From: SXRF01 sp964624555
Lineage (GTDB): Bacteria > Pseudomonadota > Alphaproteobacteria > Rickettsiales > SXRF01
NCBI GenBank assembly: GCA_964624555.1
Contig: CAZUXB010000015.1
Location: forward strand, 1-46,801
Length of the DNA: 46,801 nucleotides
Direction: 5' to 3'
Shown piece by piece: positions 17,180 to 26,208 of the stretch. A program made the position numbers and the translations under genes. The number at the start of each line of letters is the position of its first letter. The stretch's first letter is position 1. Below the pieces are notes generated by a model. The model did no database searches. It was not told where the DNA came from and saw only the letters and a list, made by a program, of their open reading frames with translations.

Positions 17180-17989
17180 TTACTCGCTAACCAGGATACA
17201 GGCCTGATCATCTTCTGACAGGGTGCTGCATAATGACTTGGCTTCTGCTTTATCAGCGGCTGCCACGCGCAAACGGTAAAACACCCCTTTGCCTTTTACC
17301 TCGGCGCGAACGATAATTGGCGATTTATCTGAGAGAACAGAGAAATTGCTTTGTATTTTTTTCCAATTTTCCTGCGCCTCTTTTTCAGAACCGTAAGCAC
17401 CTAACTGAATTTTTGTTCCATCCGATTTTTCAGAATCAGAATTTTTAGCTTTACCTTCTTTTGCTGGTTCTGGTTTCTTTTCCTCAACTTTTATTTTTTC
17501 TGTCTTCTCAGCTTTTTCAGGTTTTTTGGCAGGAGTTGCAGGCACATTATCATTGAAAGTTATTTTTGGTTCTTTTGCTGGTGCTTCAGTTTTCTCAGCT
17601 GGTGCCTCTGTTTTTTCGGCTGGTGTCTCTGCCTTTTCCGGTTCTTTTGCGGCCATTGCCTCTAATTCTTTTGTTTTTGTAATAGGCTCCTCAGGGGTTG
17701 GCAACACCCTCTCTACCTTCGGTTGCTGGCGGTTATTCGAGAATGTTTCAAAAATCGTTTTATCCTGATTGGGGAATTTTATTCCACCCGGATCTGTTGG
17801 CTTTTCTTTTATCGGGGTTTTTTCAGCCTCGCTGACCAGCAGGTCATCTTCTTTTATCGACTGCCTTCCGGCGTGGTAGGCATACCATGAAAGGGCAACA
17901 AAACCGGTTATTGTACTTAACAGTACGACGGCAGGAATAATTTTTGAAATACCGCTCGTTCCGCCAAGATCCCCTTCATCTTTGCTCAT
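17180..17989 (-). CDS. SPOR-domain cell-division protein
   Basis: A 269-residue bitopic membrane protein. A cytosolic N-tail, one membrane helix at about residues 18-37 (VVLLSTITGFVALSWYAYHA), a long Pro/Glu/Lys-rich periplasmic linker with repeated PAEKTEA units (residues 100-185), and a C-terminal SPOR domain (about 192-267, IQLGAYGSEKEAQENWKKIQ to FYRLRV). SPOR domains bind denuded septal peptidoglycan. Its start overlaps the argS stop (TAATG), so it is translationally coupled to argS. Position between argS and nagZ is the standard alphaproteobacterial order. Confidence 0.9.
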   Translation of the reverse strand: MSKDEGDLGGTSGISKIIPAVVLLSTITGFVALSWYAYHAGRQSIKEDDLLVSEAEKTPIKEKPTDPGGIKFPNQDKTIFETFSNNRQQPKVERVLPTPEEPITKTKELEAMAAKEPEKAETPAEKTEAPAEKTEAPAKEPKITFNDNVPATPAKKPEKAEKTEKIKVEEKKPEPAKEGKAKNSDSEKSDGTKIQLGAYGSEKEAQENWKKIQSNFSVLSDKSPIIVRAEVKGKGVFYRLRVAAADKAEAKSLCSTLSEDDQACILVSE

Positions 17990-19740
17990 TACCGCATCTC
18001 CTCTACTGGTTCTACCCCAAGTACCATAAGCCCGGAAGCTAACACATTTGATAGGGCGTGGGCAAGTGCAACCCGCGCTGCCGTGAGTTCCACATCATCT
18101 TTTATAATAAAACGCAAACTGGAATCAGAATTTCCCTGGTTCCACAGGCTGTGGAATGCTGCTGCAAGATCGTGGAGATAAAATGCGATGCGGTGCGGCT
18201 CATACGCCAGCGCTGCCGATTCTATCATACGCGGAAAACTGGACATCAGGCGGATAAGAGCGAGTTCTTCCGGGTGGGTAAGCCGCGCCAATAGCTCTGC
18301 ATTTGGTGCACTCGCCAACTTGTTTGCTTCCGGTATTTCTGCAGCGACGTTACGTATTATCGAGCGCGTGCGCGCATGCGCATATTGCACATAGAAAACC
18401 GGGTTGTCTTTTGACTGTTCGGTGACGACAGTAAAATCAAAATCCAGCGGCACATCGTTCTTGCGGGTGAGCATAATAAAACGGAATACATCCTTGCCTA
18501 CTTCCTCGACCACTTCGCGAACCGTTATAAATGTTCCCGCCCGCTTAGACATTTTTAGCGGTTCGCCGCCGCGCATGAATTTCACCAGCTGGCAAAGTTT
18601 TATTTCCAGTGGAACCTTACCTTCGGAAAGAGCGCTCACCGCCGATTTAAGTCGCTTCACGTAACCACCATGATCTACACCAAGCAACATGACAAGACTA
18701 TCAAAGCCGCGTTGAATCTTGTCACGCTGATAGGCTATATCCGGTGCAAAATAGGTCCAGCTGCCATCGGATTTTTTCACCGCACGGTCGGCATCGTCAC
18801 CAAACTGGGTGGAGCGGAAAAGCGTTTGCGGGCGCGGCTCCCATTCATCCGGCGTTTTGCCTTTTGGTGCTTCAAGGATACCGGTATAGATCAGCCCTTT
18901 TTTCTCCAGTTCAGCAATCGCCTGCTCCACTTTTCCGGCTTTGGTCAGCTCGCGCTCTGAAGTAAATACATCGTGTTTTATACCGATGAGGGCGAGGTCG
19001 GATTTTATCATATCCATCATCGCTTTTATTGAAAAATCACGCACCAGCGGCAACCACTCATCACGTGACTGCTTAAGAAGCTTATCACCATGCAGTTTTT
19101 TAAGTTCCTCGCCAACCGGTATCAGATATTCACCGGGATATAAACCTTCCGGTATTTCTTCTATGGTTTCACCGCACGCTTCACGGTAGCGCAGATATAC
19201 CGAGTCGGCGACCTTGTCGACCTGCGCTCCGGCATCGTTGATATAATATTCGCGGGTGACATCATAACCAGCTTTTATGAGCAGCTCGGCCAGAGCATCG
19301 CCGTAAATATAGCGGGCATGGCCGACATGCATCGGCCCTGTCGGGTTCACCGAAACATATTCCACGTTCACGCGCTTGCCCTTGCCGATATCGGAAGCGC
19401 CATAATCGCGCCCGGCTTTTATTATATCCAGCACGCCGGCCTGCCACTGGCTTGGTGCCAGCGTCATATTTATAAAACCGGCACCGGCGACTTCCACTTT
19501 GGCAATGCCAGGAAATTTTTTCAGTTTTTCGACAAATAAGGCAGCGATCTCTTGCGGCTTTTTACCCACCTGCCCGGCCAGCACCATCGCCGCGTTGGTG
19601 GCCACATCACCATGCGCCGGATCACGAGTTGGCGTAGCCTCAACCTTATCGGTAATGAGTGGTTCAGGGAGGAGTTTTTCGACCTGCAACTGGTCGATTA
19701 TGGCCCTTACATCGCCTTCTATTTTCTTGAATATATTCAT
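17989..19740 (-). CDS. argS: arginyl-tRNA synthetase
   Basis: A 583-residue class I synthetase. The HIGH equivalent is HVGH in NPTGPMHVGHARYIYGDAL, with the N-terminal Add-1 domain before it. The KMSKS region reads PLKMSKRAGTFITVREVVEEVG, as in other alphaproteobacterial ArgS. The C-terminal anticodon domain ends in NVLASGLMVLGVEPVEEM. It is coupled to the SPOR gene by TAATG, and lies downstream of two small unknown genes. Confidence 0.96.
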   Translation of the reverse strand: MNIFKKIEGDVRAIIDQLQVEKLLPEPLITDKVEATPTRDPAHGDVATNAAMVLAGQVGKKPQEIAALFVEKLKKFPGIAKVEVAGAGFINMTLAPSQWQAGVLDIIKAGRDYGASDIGKGKRVNVEYVSVNPTGPMHVGHARYIYGDALAELLIKAGYDVTREYYINDAGAQVDKVADSVYLRYREACGETIEEIPEGLYPGEYLIPVGEELKKLHGDKLLKQSRDEWLPLVRDFSIKAMMDMIKSDLALIGIKHDVFTSERELTKAGKVEQAIAELEKKGLIYTGILEAPKGKTPDEWEPRPQTLFRSTQFGDDADRAVKKSDGSWTYFAPDIAYQRDKIQRGFDSLVMLLGVDHGGYVKRLKSAVSALSEGKVPLEIKLCQLVKFMRGGEPLKMSKRAGTFITVREVVEEVGKDVFRFIMLTRKNDVPLDFDFTVVTEQSKDNPVFYVQYAHARTRSIIRNVAAEIPEANKLASAPNAELLARLTHPEELALIRLMSSFPRMIESAALAYEPHRIAFYLHDLAAAFHSLWNQGNSDSSLRFIIKDDVELTAARVALAHALSNVLASGLMVLGVEPVEEMR

Positions 19741-19807
19741 TAAGTTCGCGTTCCAGAGTTTCTGAAACTATGTGGATAGCATTTTTTCTGTTTATGACAA
19801 GAAAAAC

Positions 19808-20083
19808 TTAGGAAGCTACGCTTGCGCTGTGAATTTTATCGCAGACGGCGCGTTCGTCATCAATACCAGGCTCCTCACCCCATCCGGAGTGGATTATTTC
19901 CCCATATTCCGAGAAATCAACCTCTTTGCGCTCAACATAATCAAGGCGCATGCGCTGCAGGTTGCACCGATCGGTTTTGATGTAATGGAAGAACCTGTCA
20001 CCCGATTCAGTTGCGGAAAAGCACAGAACTATCACCTTGTTCCCGCCTATTTTCACAACTTCCTGGAATGACAAGGCGGACAT
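19808..20083 (-). CDS. unknown 91-residue protein, coupled to upstream gene
   Basis: A small soluble protein I do not recognise. The sequence mixes beta strands (GGNKVIVLCFSA) with an acidic end. Its ATG overlaps the stop of the upstream 168-residue gene as TAATG, so the two are translationally coupled. It sits in the argS-dgt interval, which is normally compact in Alphaproteobacteria, so the pair looks like an insertion. Confidence 0.55.
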   Translation of the reverse strand: MSALSFQEVVKIGGNKVIVLCFSATESGDRFFHYIKTDRCNLQRMRLDYVERKEVDFSEYGEIIHSGWGEEPGIDDERAVCDKIHSASVAS

Positions 20084-20589
20084 TATTGGTGTACCTCTAT
20101 TCCATGTTCATGCTCAAGCAGATGTATTAGATGCGCTGGCATATGGTGTCTGCCTCGGAGTGGTGGAGTTTTACTCATATGTGTTTCGGCATGGCCCAGA
20201 TGTATTTCAGCTTCGGAAAGGTGTTTCAGCATATCATTGTTGGCCCCAGCTTCACTATGTTCAACCGCCAGGCAATTATCACAACTCTGTATAGCTCTGT
20301 TAATATGATCTTTGGCTTCATGACTAGGGGCAGAACTGTGCATTTCCTGCAAAATAGCCTTTATCCGCCTGGCATGGGTTTTAGCATCTTCATGATTCCT
20401 TGCCCCCTGTTTACCAGCTGAGTCACGGGCCTCCCCTAACAGATCTCTTGCCTCTTCTAATTGTGAATTTATTGTGCTGCTTGTTGTTTGGGCGCTATTT
20501 TCTACGGAAACAATACCACCAGCCCTGCCACTGACCAGTCTTGTCCAGCGGCCATCTGCGCCATCTTGAGTATGTTCTCCAGCGTACAT
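20083..20589 (-). CDS. unknown 168-residue helical, His-rich protein
   Basis: A soluble, mostly helical protein with no family I can name. Residues 38-75 read as an amphipathic helix (INSQLEEARDLLGEARDSAGK). Two Cys (SCDNC) lie near residue 105. The C-terminal third is rich in His (HLGHAETHMSK, RGRHHMPAHLIHLLEHEHG), suggesting metal binding. AGGTGG lies before the ATG. It precedes and is coupled to the 91-residue gene. Confidence 0.55.
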   Translation of the reverse strand: MYAGEHTQDGADGRWTRLVSGRAGGIVSVENSAQTTSSTINSQLEEARDLLGEARDSAGKQGARNHEDAKTHARRIKAILQEMHSSAPSHEAKDHINRAIQSCDNCLAVEHSEAGANNDMLKHLSEAEIHLGHAETHMSKTPPLRGRHHMPAHLIHLLEHEHGIEVHQ

Positions 20590-20720
20590 AAACCACCTGT
20601 TTACTGTTAAAGCTAGTAATATTGCTAATTTATACTAAAGCAGCAAAACCGCAAATGAAGCTTTTGTTACGAACCGGAAACAAATATTACAATGCCATTA
20701 ACATATTGATATATAACAAA

Positions 20721-21884
20721 TCATCGCCCAAGCCAACTGCGGGACTGGACATCAAACACCCGCCTATACTCGTCCAGCGCGAAACGGTCGGTCATCCCGG
20801 CGATGAAATCGGCAACCACCGCAGCGGTTTTTATGGTGTTTTTCCCGTCCGTACTATTGCGCCATGCATCGGGTAAACATTCCGGCTCGGCGAGGAAGAA
20901 TTCAAATAGTTCCTTCACTACTCTGCCCGCTTTGCTTGCCATGCGGTTGGCCTTATAGTGGCGGTACATGTTCTGCATCAGGAAAGACTGCAGTTGTTTA
21001 TTGGTTTCCTGCATCTGCGGCGAGAAGAACACCAGTGGTTTGCCAAGGTCGCGAATATCGGCCACGTTTTTTATTTTATATTCTTTTATATTGCTTTTGG
21101 TCTGGGTGATGAGGTCGGTGACCATACGGTTTATCAGGCGGCGGATGGCTTCATGGGTCAGGCGCGGCTCATCAATATCAGGGTATTTTTTCCGCACCTC
21201 GTGGAATATTTTTGCAACCGACGCAACTTCTTCCATTTGTTCAATACTCAGCAAACCGGCGCGGATACCGTCATCAATATCGTGGTTGTTATAGGCGATA
21301 TCGTCGGCCAATGAGGAAACCTGCGCCTCGCCGCTGGCAAAGCTTTTAAGCTCAAGGTTATGTTTTTTGTTATATTCGGCCAGTTCGCGCGGCGCTTTTT
21401 TCACCGGGCCGTTATGCTTGGCGATGCCTTCCAGCGTTTCCCACGTTAAATTCAAGCCATCGAATTCAGCATAGCGCTGCTCCAGACTGGTGAGTATCTT
21501 GATGGTATGGGCATTATGGTCAAACCCGCCGAACGGTTGCATCGCCTTGCCCAGCGCATCTTCGCCCGCATGCCCGAAGGGGGTATGCCCCAGGTCATGT
21601 GCCAGCGCCAGCGCCTCCGCAAGATCCTCATTCAGCCCCAGCGAACGGCACATACCGCGCGCCAGTTGCGCCACTTCTAAACTATGCGTAAGGCGCGTAC
21701 GGTAATGGTCGCCTTCGTGATTTACAAATACCTGTGTTTTATATTCCAGCCTGCGAAACGCGGTGGAGTGGATGATACGGTCGCGGTCACGCTGAAAACA
21801 CGAACGTGAATTGCTTTCCTCTTCCTTGAACAACCGCCCTCGGCTTTTCGCTGGATCACAGGCGTAACTGGCTAAATTCATCAT
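20721..21884 (-). CDS. dgt: deoxyguanosinetriphosphate triphosphohydrolase-like protein
   Basis: A 387-residue HD-domain dNTPase. The N-terminal RDRIIHSTAFRRLEYKTQVF and TRLTHSLEVAQLARG with LALAHDLGHTPFGHAGE provide the H...HD...D metal site. Further segments are AKHNGPV and SLADDIAYNNHDIDDGIRAG. It hydrolyses dGTP or other dNTPs to the nucleoside and triphosphate by family knowledge. In this lineage dgt usually precedes argS; here two small genes intervene. Confidence 0.94.
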   Translation of the reverse strand: MMNLASYACDPAKSRGRLFKEEESNSRSCFQRDRDRIIHSTAFRRLEYKTQVFVNHEGDHYRTRLTHSLEVAQLARGMCRSLGLNEDLAEALALAHDLGHTPFGHAGEDALGKAMQPFGGFDHNAHTIKILTSLEQRYAEFDGLNLTWETLEGIAKHNGPVKKAPRELAEYNKKHNLELKSFASGEAQVSSLADDIAYNNHDIDDGIRAGLLSIEQMEEVASVAKIFHEVRKKYPDIDEPRLTHEAIRRLINRMVTDLITQTKSNIKEYKIKNVADIRDLGKPLVFFSPQMQETNKQLQSFLMQNMYRHYKANRMASKAGRVVKELFEFFLAEPECLPDAWRNSTDGKNTIKTAAVVADFIAGMTDRFALDEYRRVFDVQSRSWLGR

Positions 21885-21892
21885 AATTCCCT

Positions 21893-21964
21893 CGTAAGCC
21901 GTAAATCGTAAGACGTAATACGAAGTTTGTAAACCGTTTTACGATTTACGTCTAACGGCTTACG
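21893..21964. repeat. palindromic repeat overlapping the rlmE 3' end
   Basis: CGTAAGCCGTAAATCGTAA on the left mirrors TTACGATTTACG and ACGGCTTACG on the right, with about 25 bases between. The right arm supplies the last codons and stop of rlmE (GVSR-stop). It could serve as a terminator-like hairpin between rlmE and dgt, but there is no T-run. Confidence 0.65.
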
Positions 21965-22653
21965 CCTCTGAATCCCATCGCCACCACATACATTTCCGAG
22001 GAATCGGAGCGGCTGGCCTTTGGTTTTGCGTGTTTTACCGTGGTAAAATCCTTGTTCATCTGCGCGAGCAATTCCTTTTCCGCGCCGCCCTGAAAGGTTT
22101 TGGCAATGAACACTCCGCCGGTTTTAAGTACCTCGCAGGCGAACGGATACGCCGTTTCAATCAGCGCCATGATCCGCAGATGGTCGGTCGCCTGATGCCC
22201 GGTGGTGTTCGGTGCCATGTCGGAGAGCACAACATCGACCTTGCCATCGAGCAACTCGCGAATGACTTCTGGCGCTTTATCATCCATGAAATCAAGTTGT
22301 ATCGTTGTTGCCGCCGGAACTGGCGACATGGCCAGTATATCAACCCCCACCACCAGTATTTTATCCGCGCTCGATTTTACTCGCGCCGCCGCCACCTGCG
22401 TCCACCCGCCCGGTGCAGCGCCCAGATCCAAAACAGTTTTTCCGGCTTTCAAAAATTTGAATTTATCATCCAGCTCGATGAGTTTATAGGCCGCCCGCGA
22501 ACGGTACCCTTCCTTTTTCGCCAGCGCCACATACGGATCATTCAGTTGGCGTTGCAACCAGCGCGTGGAGGACGGTTTGCGCCCGCGCGCGGTCTTCACC
22601 CGTTTTTTAAGTTCACGGTTGCCGGAAAAACCACCTGCCGCGGATTTACTCAT
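21952..22653 (-). CDS. rlmE: 23S rRNA 2'-O-methyltransferase (RlmE/FtsJ)
   Basis: A 233-residue SAM-dependent methyltransferase that modifies U2552 of 23S rRNA. GYRSRAAYKLIELDDKF carries the first catalytic Lys; VLDLGAAPGGWTQVAA is the SAM motif; VVLSDMAPNTTGHQATDH gives the catalytic Asp; GGVFIAKTFQGG the second Lys. An N-terminal basic extension (RVKTARGRKPSSTRWL) is typical of the alphaproteobacterial form. It starts nine bases after the ppx stop, so the two are likely co-transcribed. The C-terminal residues come from a palindromic repeat. Confidence 0.94.
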   Translation of the reverse strand: MSKSAAGGFSGNRELKKRVKTARGRKPSSTRWLQRQLNDPYVALAKKEGYRSRAAYKLIELDDKFKFLKAGKTVLDLGAAPGGWTQVAAARVKSSADKILVVGVDILAMSPVPAATTIQLDFMDDKAPEVIRELLDGKVDVVLSDMAPNTTGHQATDHLRIMALIETAYPFACEVLKTGGVFIAKTFQGGAEKELLAQMNKDFTTVKHAKPKASRSDSSEMYVVAMGFRGVSR

Positions 22654-22662
22654 TTTCTTGGC

Positions 22663-23694
22663 TCATTGTTTTTTCTTCTCCAGCAGCGACAAAATGATGC
22701 CTTCGCGTACGCCACGGTCGGCGATGGTGATATTCTGCGCGGGCCACAGACTGCTGATTGCCTCAAATATTGCGCATCCGGAAAGAATAAAATCCGCCCG
22801 GTCCGCGCCGATGCAGGGATGGTTGAAACGCTCATATTGTTTCATGTTAAGCAGGCGTTTTATTGTTGCGCGGATATCGGCTACCGACAATGTTATTCCA
22901 TCTATCCGTGCGCGGTCATAGCGCGGCAGGTCGAGATGGATGGCGGCCAGCGTGGTCACCGTGCCTGAGGTAGATAGCAACTGTACATTACTACCGTCTA
23001 TGGTATGGCTTATCCGGTTGTTAAGGTCGAATTGCTCAAGGCGATCCACCAGAGTTTCCACCATGTCATCGAAAGCGATGTCGGCGAGGTTGGATCCGCC
23101 GAACTTATCGGACAGGTTCATGACACCAAACCCTACCGAAAGCCAGTCAGTTATGGTTTTTCCATTCTCGACATCGACCCACATCAGCTCGGTGCTGCCG
23201 CCGCCAATATCGAATACCACCGCTTTTTGTGACTCGCCGGTAAGCAGCGACGCGCAGCCGGTGAAAGCCAATTTTGCTTCATCTTCGGTAGAAATGATGT
23301 CAATCTCCATACCGATTTCATTTTTTACTGCATCGAGGAATTCCCGGCCATTGGCCGCGCGGCGGCAGGCCTCGGTGGCAACAAAACGCCCATCGGTCAG
23401 GTTGTAACGGTTGATCTTTTTCTGGCATACGCGCAGGGCCGACATGGTCCGCTCCATTGCATCGTGTGAGAGGCGGCCGGTTTCGCTCACCGTTTCGCCC
23501 AGACGCACCACGCGTGAGAAGCTATCCAGTATCCGCAGCCTGCCCTTAACACCGTTGTTATCTTCCCCCTGAGGCGTAGCGATAAGCAGCCGGCAGTTAT
23601 TGGTACCTAGGTCGAGAGCCGCAAAAACAGGTTGCGACTCGCCCCGCCCCCCTCGCTCCGGCAAGGCAGGCGCAGCATTTGACATATCCAGCAT
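22663..23694 (-). CDS. Ppx/GppA family exopolyphosphatase
   Basis: A 343-residue ASKHA-fold phosphatase that acts on polyphosphate or pppGpp. The phosphate-1 loop is AALDLGTNNCRLLIA; phosphate-2 is VVFDIGGGSTELMWV. The catalytic Glu lies in ATEACRRAANG. The C-terminal HD extension of long Ppx proteins is missing, giving the short form common in Alphaproteobacteria, where this gene typically precedes rlmE as here. The start could be ATG 23694 or the nearby MSNAAP Met. Confidence 0.92.
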   Translation of the reverse strand: MLDMSNAAPALPERGGRGESQPVFAALDLGTNNCRLLIATPQGEDNNGVKGRLRILDSFSRVVRLGETVSETGRLSHDAMERTMSALRVCQKKINRYNLTDGRFVATEACRRAANGREFLDAVKNEIGMEIDIISTEDEAKLAFTGCASLLTGESQKAVVFDIGGGSTELMWVDVENGKTITDWLSVGFGVMNLSDKFGGSNLADIAFDDMVETLVDRLEQFDLNNRISHTIDGSNVQLLSTSGTVTTLAAIHLDLPRYDRARIDGITLSVADIRATIKRLLNMKQYERFNHPCIGADRADFILSGCAIFEAISSLWPAQNITIADRGVREGIILSLLEKKKQ

Positions 23695-23829
23695 AAAAGG
23701 TGCTTTCCGGTTACCGCGGTCGTGCGGTTATATATTATTGAAAAAATCATGGTTCCAGTTTAAAGCATATCGCTGGATGATTCAAGGGGTTATAATACAC
23801 TTGAATTCTCTGGTAAAATAGCCTTATTT

Positions 23830-23897
23830 AGAGGATCCGAGAACTAGAGGACTAGAGAATTAGAGAAAAATCTGGTACTCGAGTCCTCGAATCCTCT
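23830..23897. repeat. palindromic AGAGGA repeat upstream of trpS
   Basis: AGAGGATCCGAG and AGAGGACTAGAG on the left mirror CTCGAGTCCTCGAATCCTCT on the right, with a 20-base loop. It lies in the divergent ppx-trpS gap, about 25 bases before the trpS start, and could shape the trpS leader. Confidence 0.6.
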
Positions 23898-23920
23898 AAT
23901 ACTCGGCAAGGAAGTGCAAC

Positions 23921-24907
23921 ATGCGTATCGTCTCTGGTGTCCAGCCTACGGGCAATCTCCACCTTGGTAATTACTTAGGTGCTATCCGCCGCTGGGTCGA
24001 TATCCAGAAAAATGCCGAGTGTTTATTTTTTCTCGCCGACCTGCATGCCATCACCGTTCCTCAAGATTCTAAGAAACTACGAGATTCGGTGCGCGAAACC
24101 ACCGCGGCGTACATCGCCTGCGGTATCGACCCGAAAAAATGTATCATTTTCCCGCAATCCGCTATTGCCGCCCATAGCGAACTGGCGTGGATACTTTCCT
24201 GCCACACGCCGATGGGTTGGCTCAACCGCATGACCCAGTTCAAGGATAAAGCCGGTAAGGACAAGGAAAAAGCGCCGCTCGGCCTATACTCCTACCCGGT
24301 GCTCATGGCCGCCGATATCATTCTCTATAAAGGCACGCATGTACCGGTTGGCGAAGACCAGAAACAGCACATCGAGTTAGCGCGTGACATTGCCGGAGCG
24401 TTCAACCGCGAAGTTGGAAAAGAATTTTTCCCGCTGCCTTTGCCGATGATAGGAACAGAAGCGGCACGCATCATGAGCCTGCGCGATGGTACCAAAAAGA
24501 TGAGTAAATCCGATGAATCGGATTATTCGCGCATCAATTTAACTGACGATGCCGATGCCATTGCCCTTAAATTCCGCAAGGCAAAATCGGATATGGAAGA
24601 AGGCATGAGCTTTGGTGAGACCCGTCCGGAAGCAGCCAATCTTCTGGGGATTTACGCCACCCTTAAAGGAATTGATAAGGAAGCTGCTTTAAACGAATGT
24701 GGCCACATGAATTTTTCTGAATTCAAAAAACAACTCACCGATGTTGCGGTTGCCCACCTCTCCCCCATTACCGCAAAAATGCGTGAACTCATCGCCGCTC
24801 CCGACCATATTGACGCGGTGCTGAAAGATGGGGTCGAACGCGCCAGTGCTATCGCCGAAAAAACCATGAACGAAGTAAAAGACCTGGTTGGTTTTTTGAA
24901 ACTTTGA
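23921..24907 (+). CDS. trpS: tryptophanyl-tRNA synthetase
   Basis: A 328-residue class I synthetase. The HIGH equivalent is in GVQPTGNLHLGNYLGAIRRW, and KMSKS is present in KKMSKSDESDYSRINL. GEDQKQHIELARDIA binds tryptophan and the tRNA end. AAGGAAG lies before the ATG. It stands alone on the plus strand, divergent from ppx and convergent with pyrF; a palindromic repeat pair fills the convergent gap. Confidence 0.96.
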   Translation: MRIVSGVQPTGNLHLGNYLGAIRRWVDIQKNAECLFFLADLHAITVPQDSKKLRDSVRETTAAYIACGIDPKKCIIFPQSAIAAHSELAWILSCHTPMGWLNRMTQFKDKAGKDKEKAPLGLYSYPVLMAADIILYKGTHVPVGEDQKQHIELARDIAGAFNREVGKEFFPLPLPMIGTEAARIMSLRDGTKKMSKSDESDYSRINLTDDADAIALKFRKAKSDMEEGMSFGETRPEAANLLGIYATLKGIDKEAALNECGHMNFSEFKKQLTDVAVAHLSPITAKMRELIAAPDHIDAVLKDGVERASAIAEKTMNEVKDLVGFLKL

Positions 24908-24912
24908 TTATT

Positions 24913-24997
24913 GTCATCCCCGCGAAGGCGGGGATCCAGGGCCAAACCAAAAGACCTAACCCAGAGTCCCTAGATCCCGGATCAAGTCCGGGATGAC
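24913..24997. repeat. paired palindromes between trpS and pyrF
   Basis: GTCATCCCCGCGAAGGCGGGGATCCAGGG is followed by an opposed unit, CTAGATCCCGGATC and GTCCGGGATGAC. Two hairpins could form. It is the only DNA between the two convergent genes and touches the pyrF stop, so it may act as a shared transcription end. Confidence 0.7.
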
Positions 24998-25713
24998 TAT
25001 GACAACGAAGCCAAAATCTTTTTCGCCGCCCCTGCCGGGTCTGCTGCTCCGGTTATCGGCCTACCTATTACAAGGTAGCTGGCACCAAGATCAATCGTTT
25101 CTTTCGGCGTCATTACCCGCTTCTGGTCGCCCACGTCACTACCGGCGGGGCGGATGCCGGGAACCACCAGTTTAAAATCTTGACCACACTGTTTGCGCAG
25201 CACTTCAATTTCATGCGGAGAACAAACTACACCATCAAGGCCGCTTTTCTGGGCGAGGTCGGCAAGTTTTTTTACCTGGTCGGATACGGAATTTTTTACG
25301 CCGATGGATTCAAGGTCAGCAGCATCCATGCTGGTAAGTATGGTTACGCCCACCACCATCGGTTTGTTTGGAAGCTGTAAAGCGGCTTCTTTTGCCGCCT
25401 TCATCATGGTTTTGCCGCCTTGCGTATGCACCGTCATAAGGAAGGAATTGATACCGGCAGTAGCGCGCACTGCACCGGCAACCGTGTTTGGAATATCATG
25501 GAATTTAAGATCGAGGAACAGTGGTATATCACCTGCCACTTCGCGCACACCGACCGCGCCATTGGCTGTAAAAAACTCCAGCCCTAATTTTACCGCACCT
25601 ACCGAACCGCTAACCTGCCCTGACAATTTTTTCGCCGACATAATATCGGTAGTATCAATCGCGCAGATTATGGGGTTAGTGGCGTTTAAGGATTTTGTAA
25701 ACTTCATCATCAT
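24997..25713 (-). CDS. pyrF: orotidine 5'-phosphate decarboxylase
   Basis: A TIM-barrel enzyme making UMP from OMP. ICAIDTTD near residue 16, AVKLGLEFF, then LDLKFHDIPNTVAGAV with the Lys-Asp catalytic network, and the C-terminal YLVIGRPITGAADPAGAA phosphate site. The start is one of three ATG codons in a row (25713, 25710, 25707) after GGAAAG. This start overlaps the 3' end of the RelE toxin gene by up to 38 bases, so the toxin module supplies its leader. Confidence 0.94.
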   Translation of the reverse strand: MMMKFTKSLNATNPIICAIDTTDIMSAKKLSGQVSGSVGAVKLGLEFFTANGAVGVREVAGDIPLFLDLKFHDIPNTVAGAVRATAGINSFLMTVHTQGGKTMMKAAKEAALQLPNKPMVVGVTILTSMDAADLESIGVKNSVSDQVKKLADLAQKSGLDGVVCSPHEIEVLRKQCGQDFKLVVPGIRPAGSDVGDQKRVMTPKETIDLGASYLVIGRPITGAADPAGAAKKILASLS

Positions 25714-25942
25714 TGCGCTTTCCGATTAGGACAATATATAAAACTTCGTCTGTGAATTTATATATAATACGATACTCACCACTATCTGCACGCCAATAAT
25801 CATATCCTTTCAGAAGCATGCTATCATGAGGCTTAGGATCTGCCTGTAACTGATATAACTTGGAACCTATTTGTTTTGCATGCTTAGAAGGTATTTTGAC
25901 TAAAAATTTTTTAGCCTTGGAATCAATCTCAATCCTTAGCAT
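25676..25942 (-). CDS. RelE family toxin
   Basis: An 88-residue RelE/ParE-superfamily protein, probably a ribosome-dependent mRNA interferase. LRIEIDSKAKKFLVKIPSKHAKQI is the N-terminal helix pair; DYWRADSGEYRIIYKF and VLYIVLIGKRNDDEVYK are the beta-sheet core with basic and Tyr residues expected at the active site. It overlaps the antitoxin gene by 14 bases and the start of pyrF by 38. The C-terminal KILKRH is thus encoded in DNA shared with the pyrF leader. Confidence 0.85.
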   Translation of the reverse strand: MLRIEIDSKAKKFLVKIPSKHAKQIGSKLYQLQADPKPHDSMLLKGYDYWRADSGEYRIIYKFTDEVLYIVLIGKRNDDEVYKILKRH

Positions 25943-26195
25943 TCATAATGCTCTTTAAAAAAGCTTCACTTTCTTCGTGTCCTAGATAGTTCCCTTCTTT
26001 TTCAGCCTGCAACGCTCTTTCGCCCCAGTATTTGTCAGATAGAGCCTGAAATTCTTCATAATTTCTATAATCCTCTGCCGAAATCATAACCACTGAATTA
26101 CGCCCGGAACGCTGGATCATGACCGGCTCACGTAAAGCCGCATCCATCAAAGCCCCAAATCTGTTTTTTGCATCGGTAGCTGATTCTATACGCAT
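25929..26195 (-). CDS. Phd/YefM family antitoxin
   Basis: An 88-residue antitoxin. The N-terminal DNA-binding part ATDAKNRFGALMDAALREPVMIQRSGRNSVVMISAEDY matches the Phd/YefM pattern, and the C-terminal half is the flexible toxin-binding tail. AGGAGG lies before the ATG. It is first in the module and overlaps relE, so the pair is co-translated. A strong promoter with repeated AGCTAA sites lies just upstream, which fits autoregulation by the complex. Confidence 0.85.
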   Translation of the reverse strand: MRIESATDAKNRFGALMDAALREPVMIQRSGRNSVVMISAEDYRNYEEFQALSDKYWGERALQAEKEGNYLGHEESEAFLKSIMNAKD

Positions 26196-26208
26196 AAACC
26201 CTCCTAAT

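Noticed and set aside
22030..22968. 312-codon plus-strand frame over rlmE and ppx
   Set aside because: Antisense shadow crossing two confidently identified genes.
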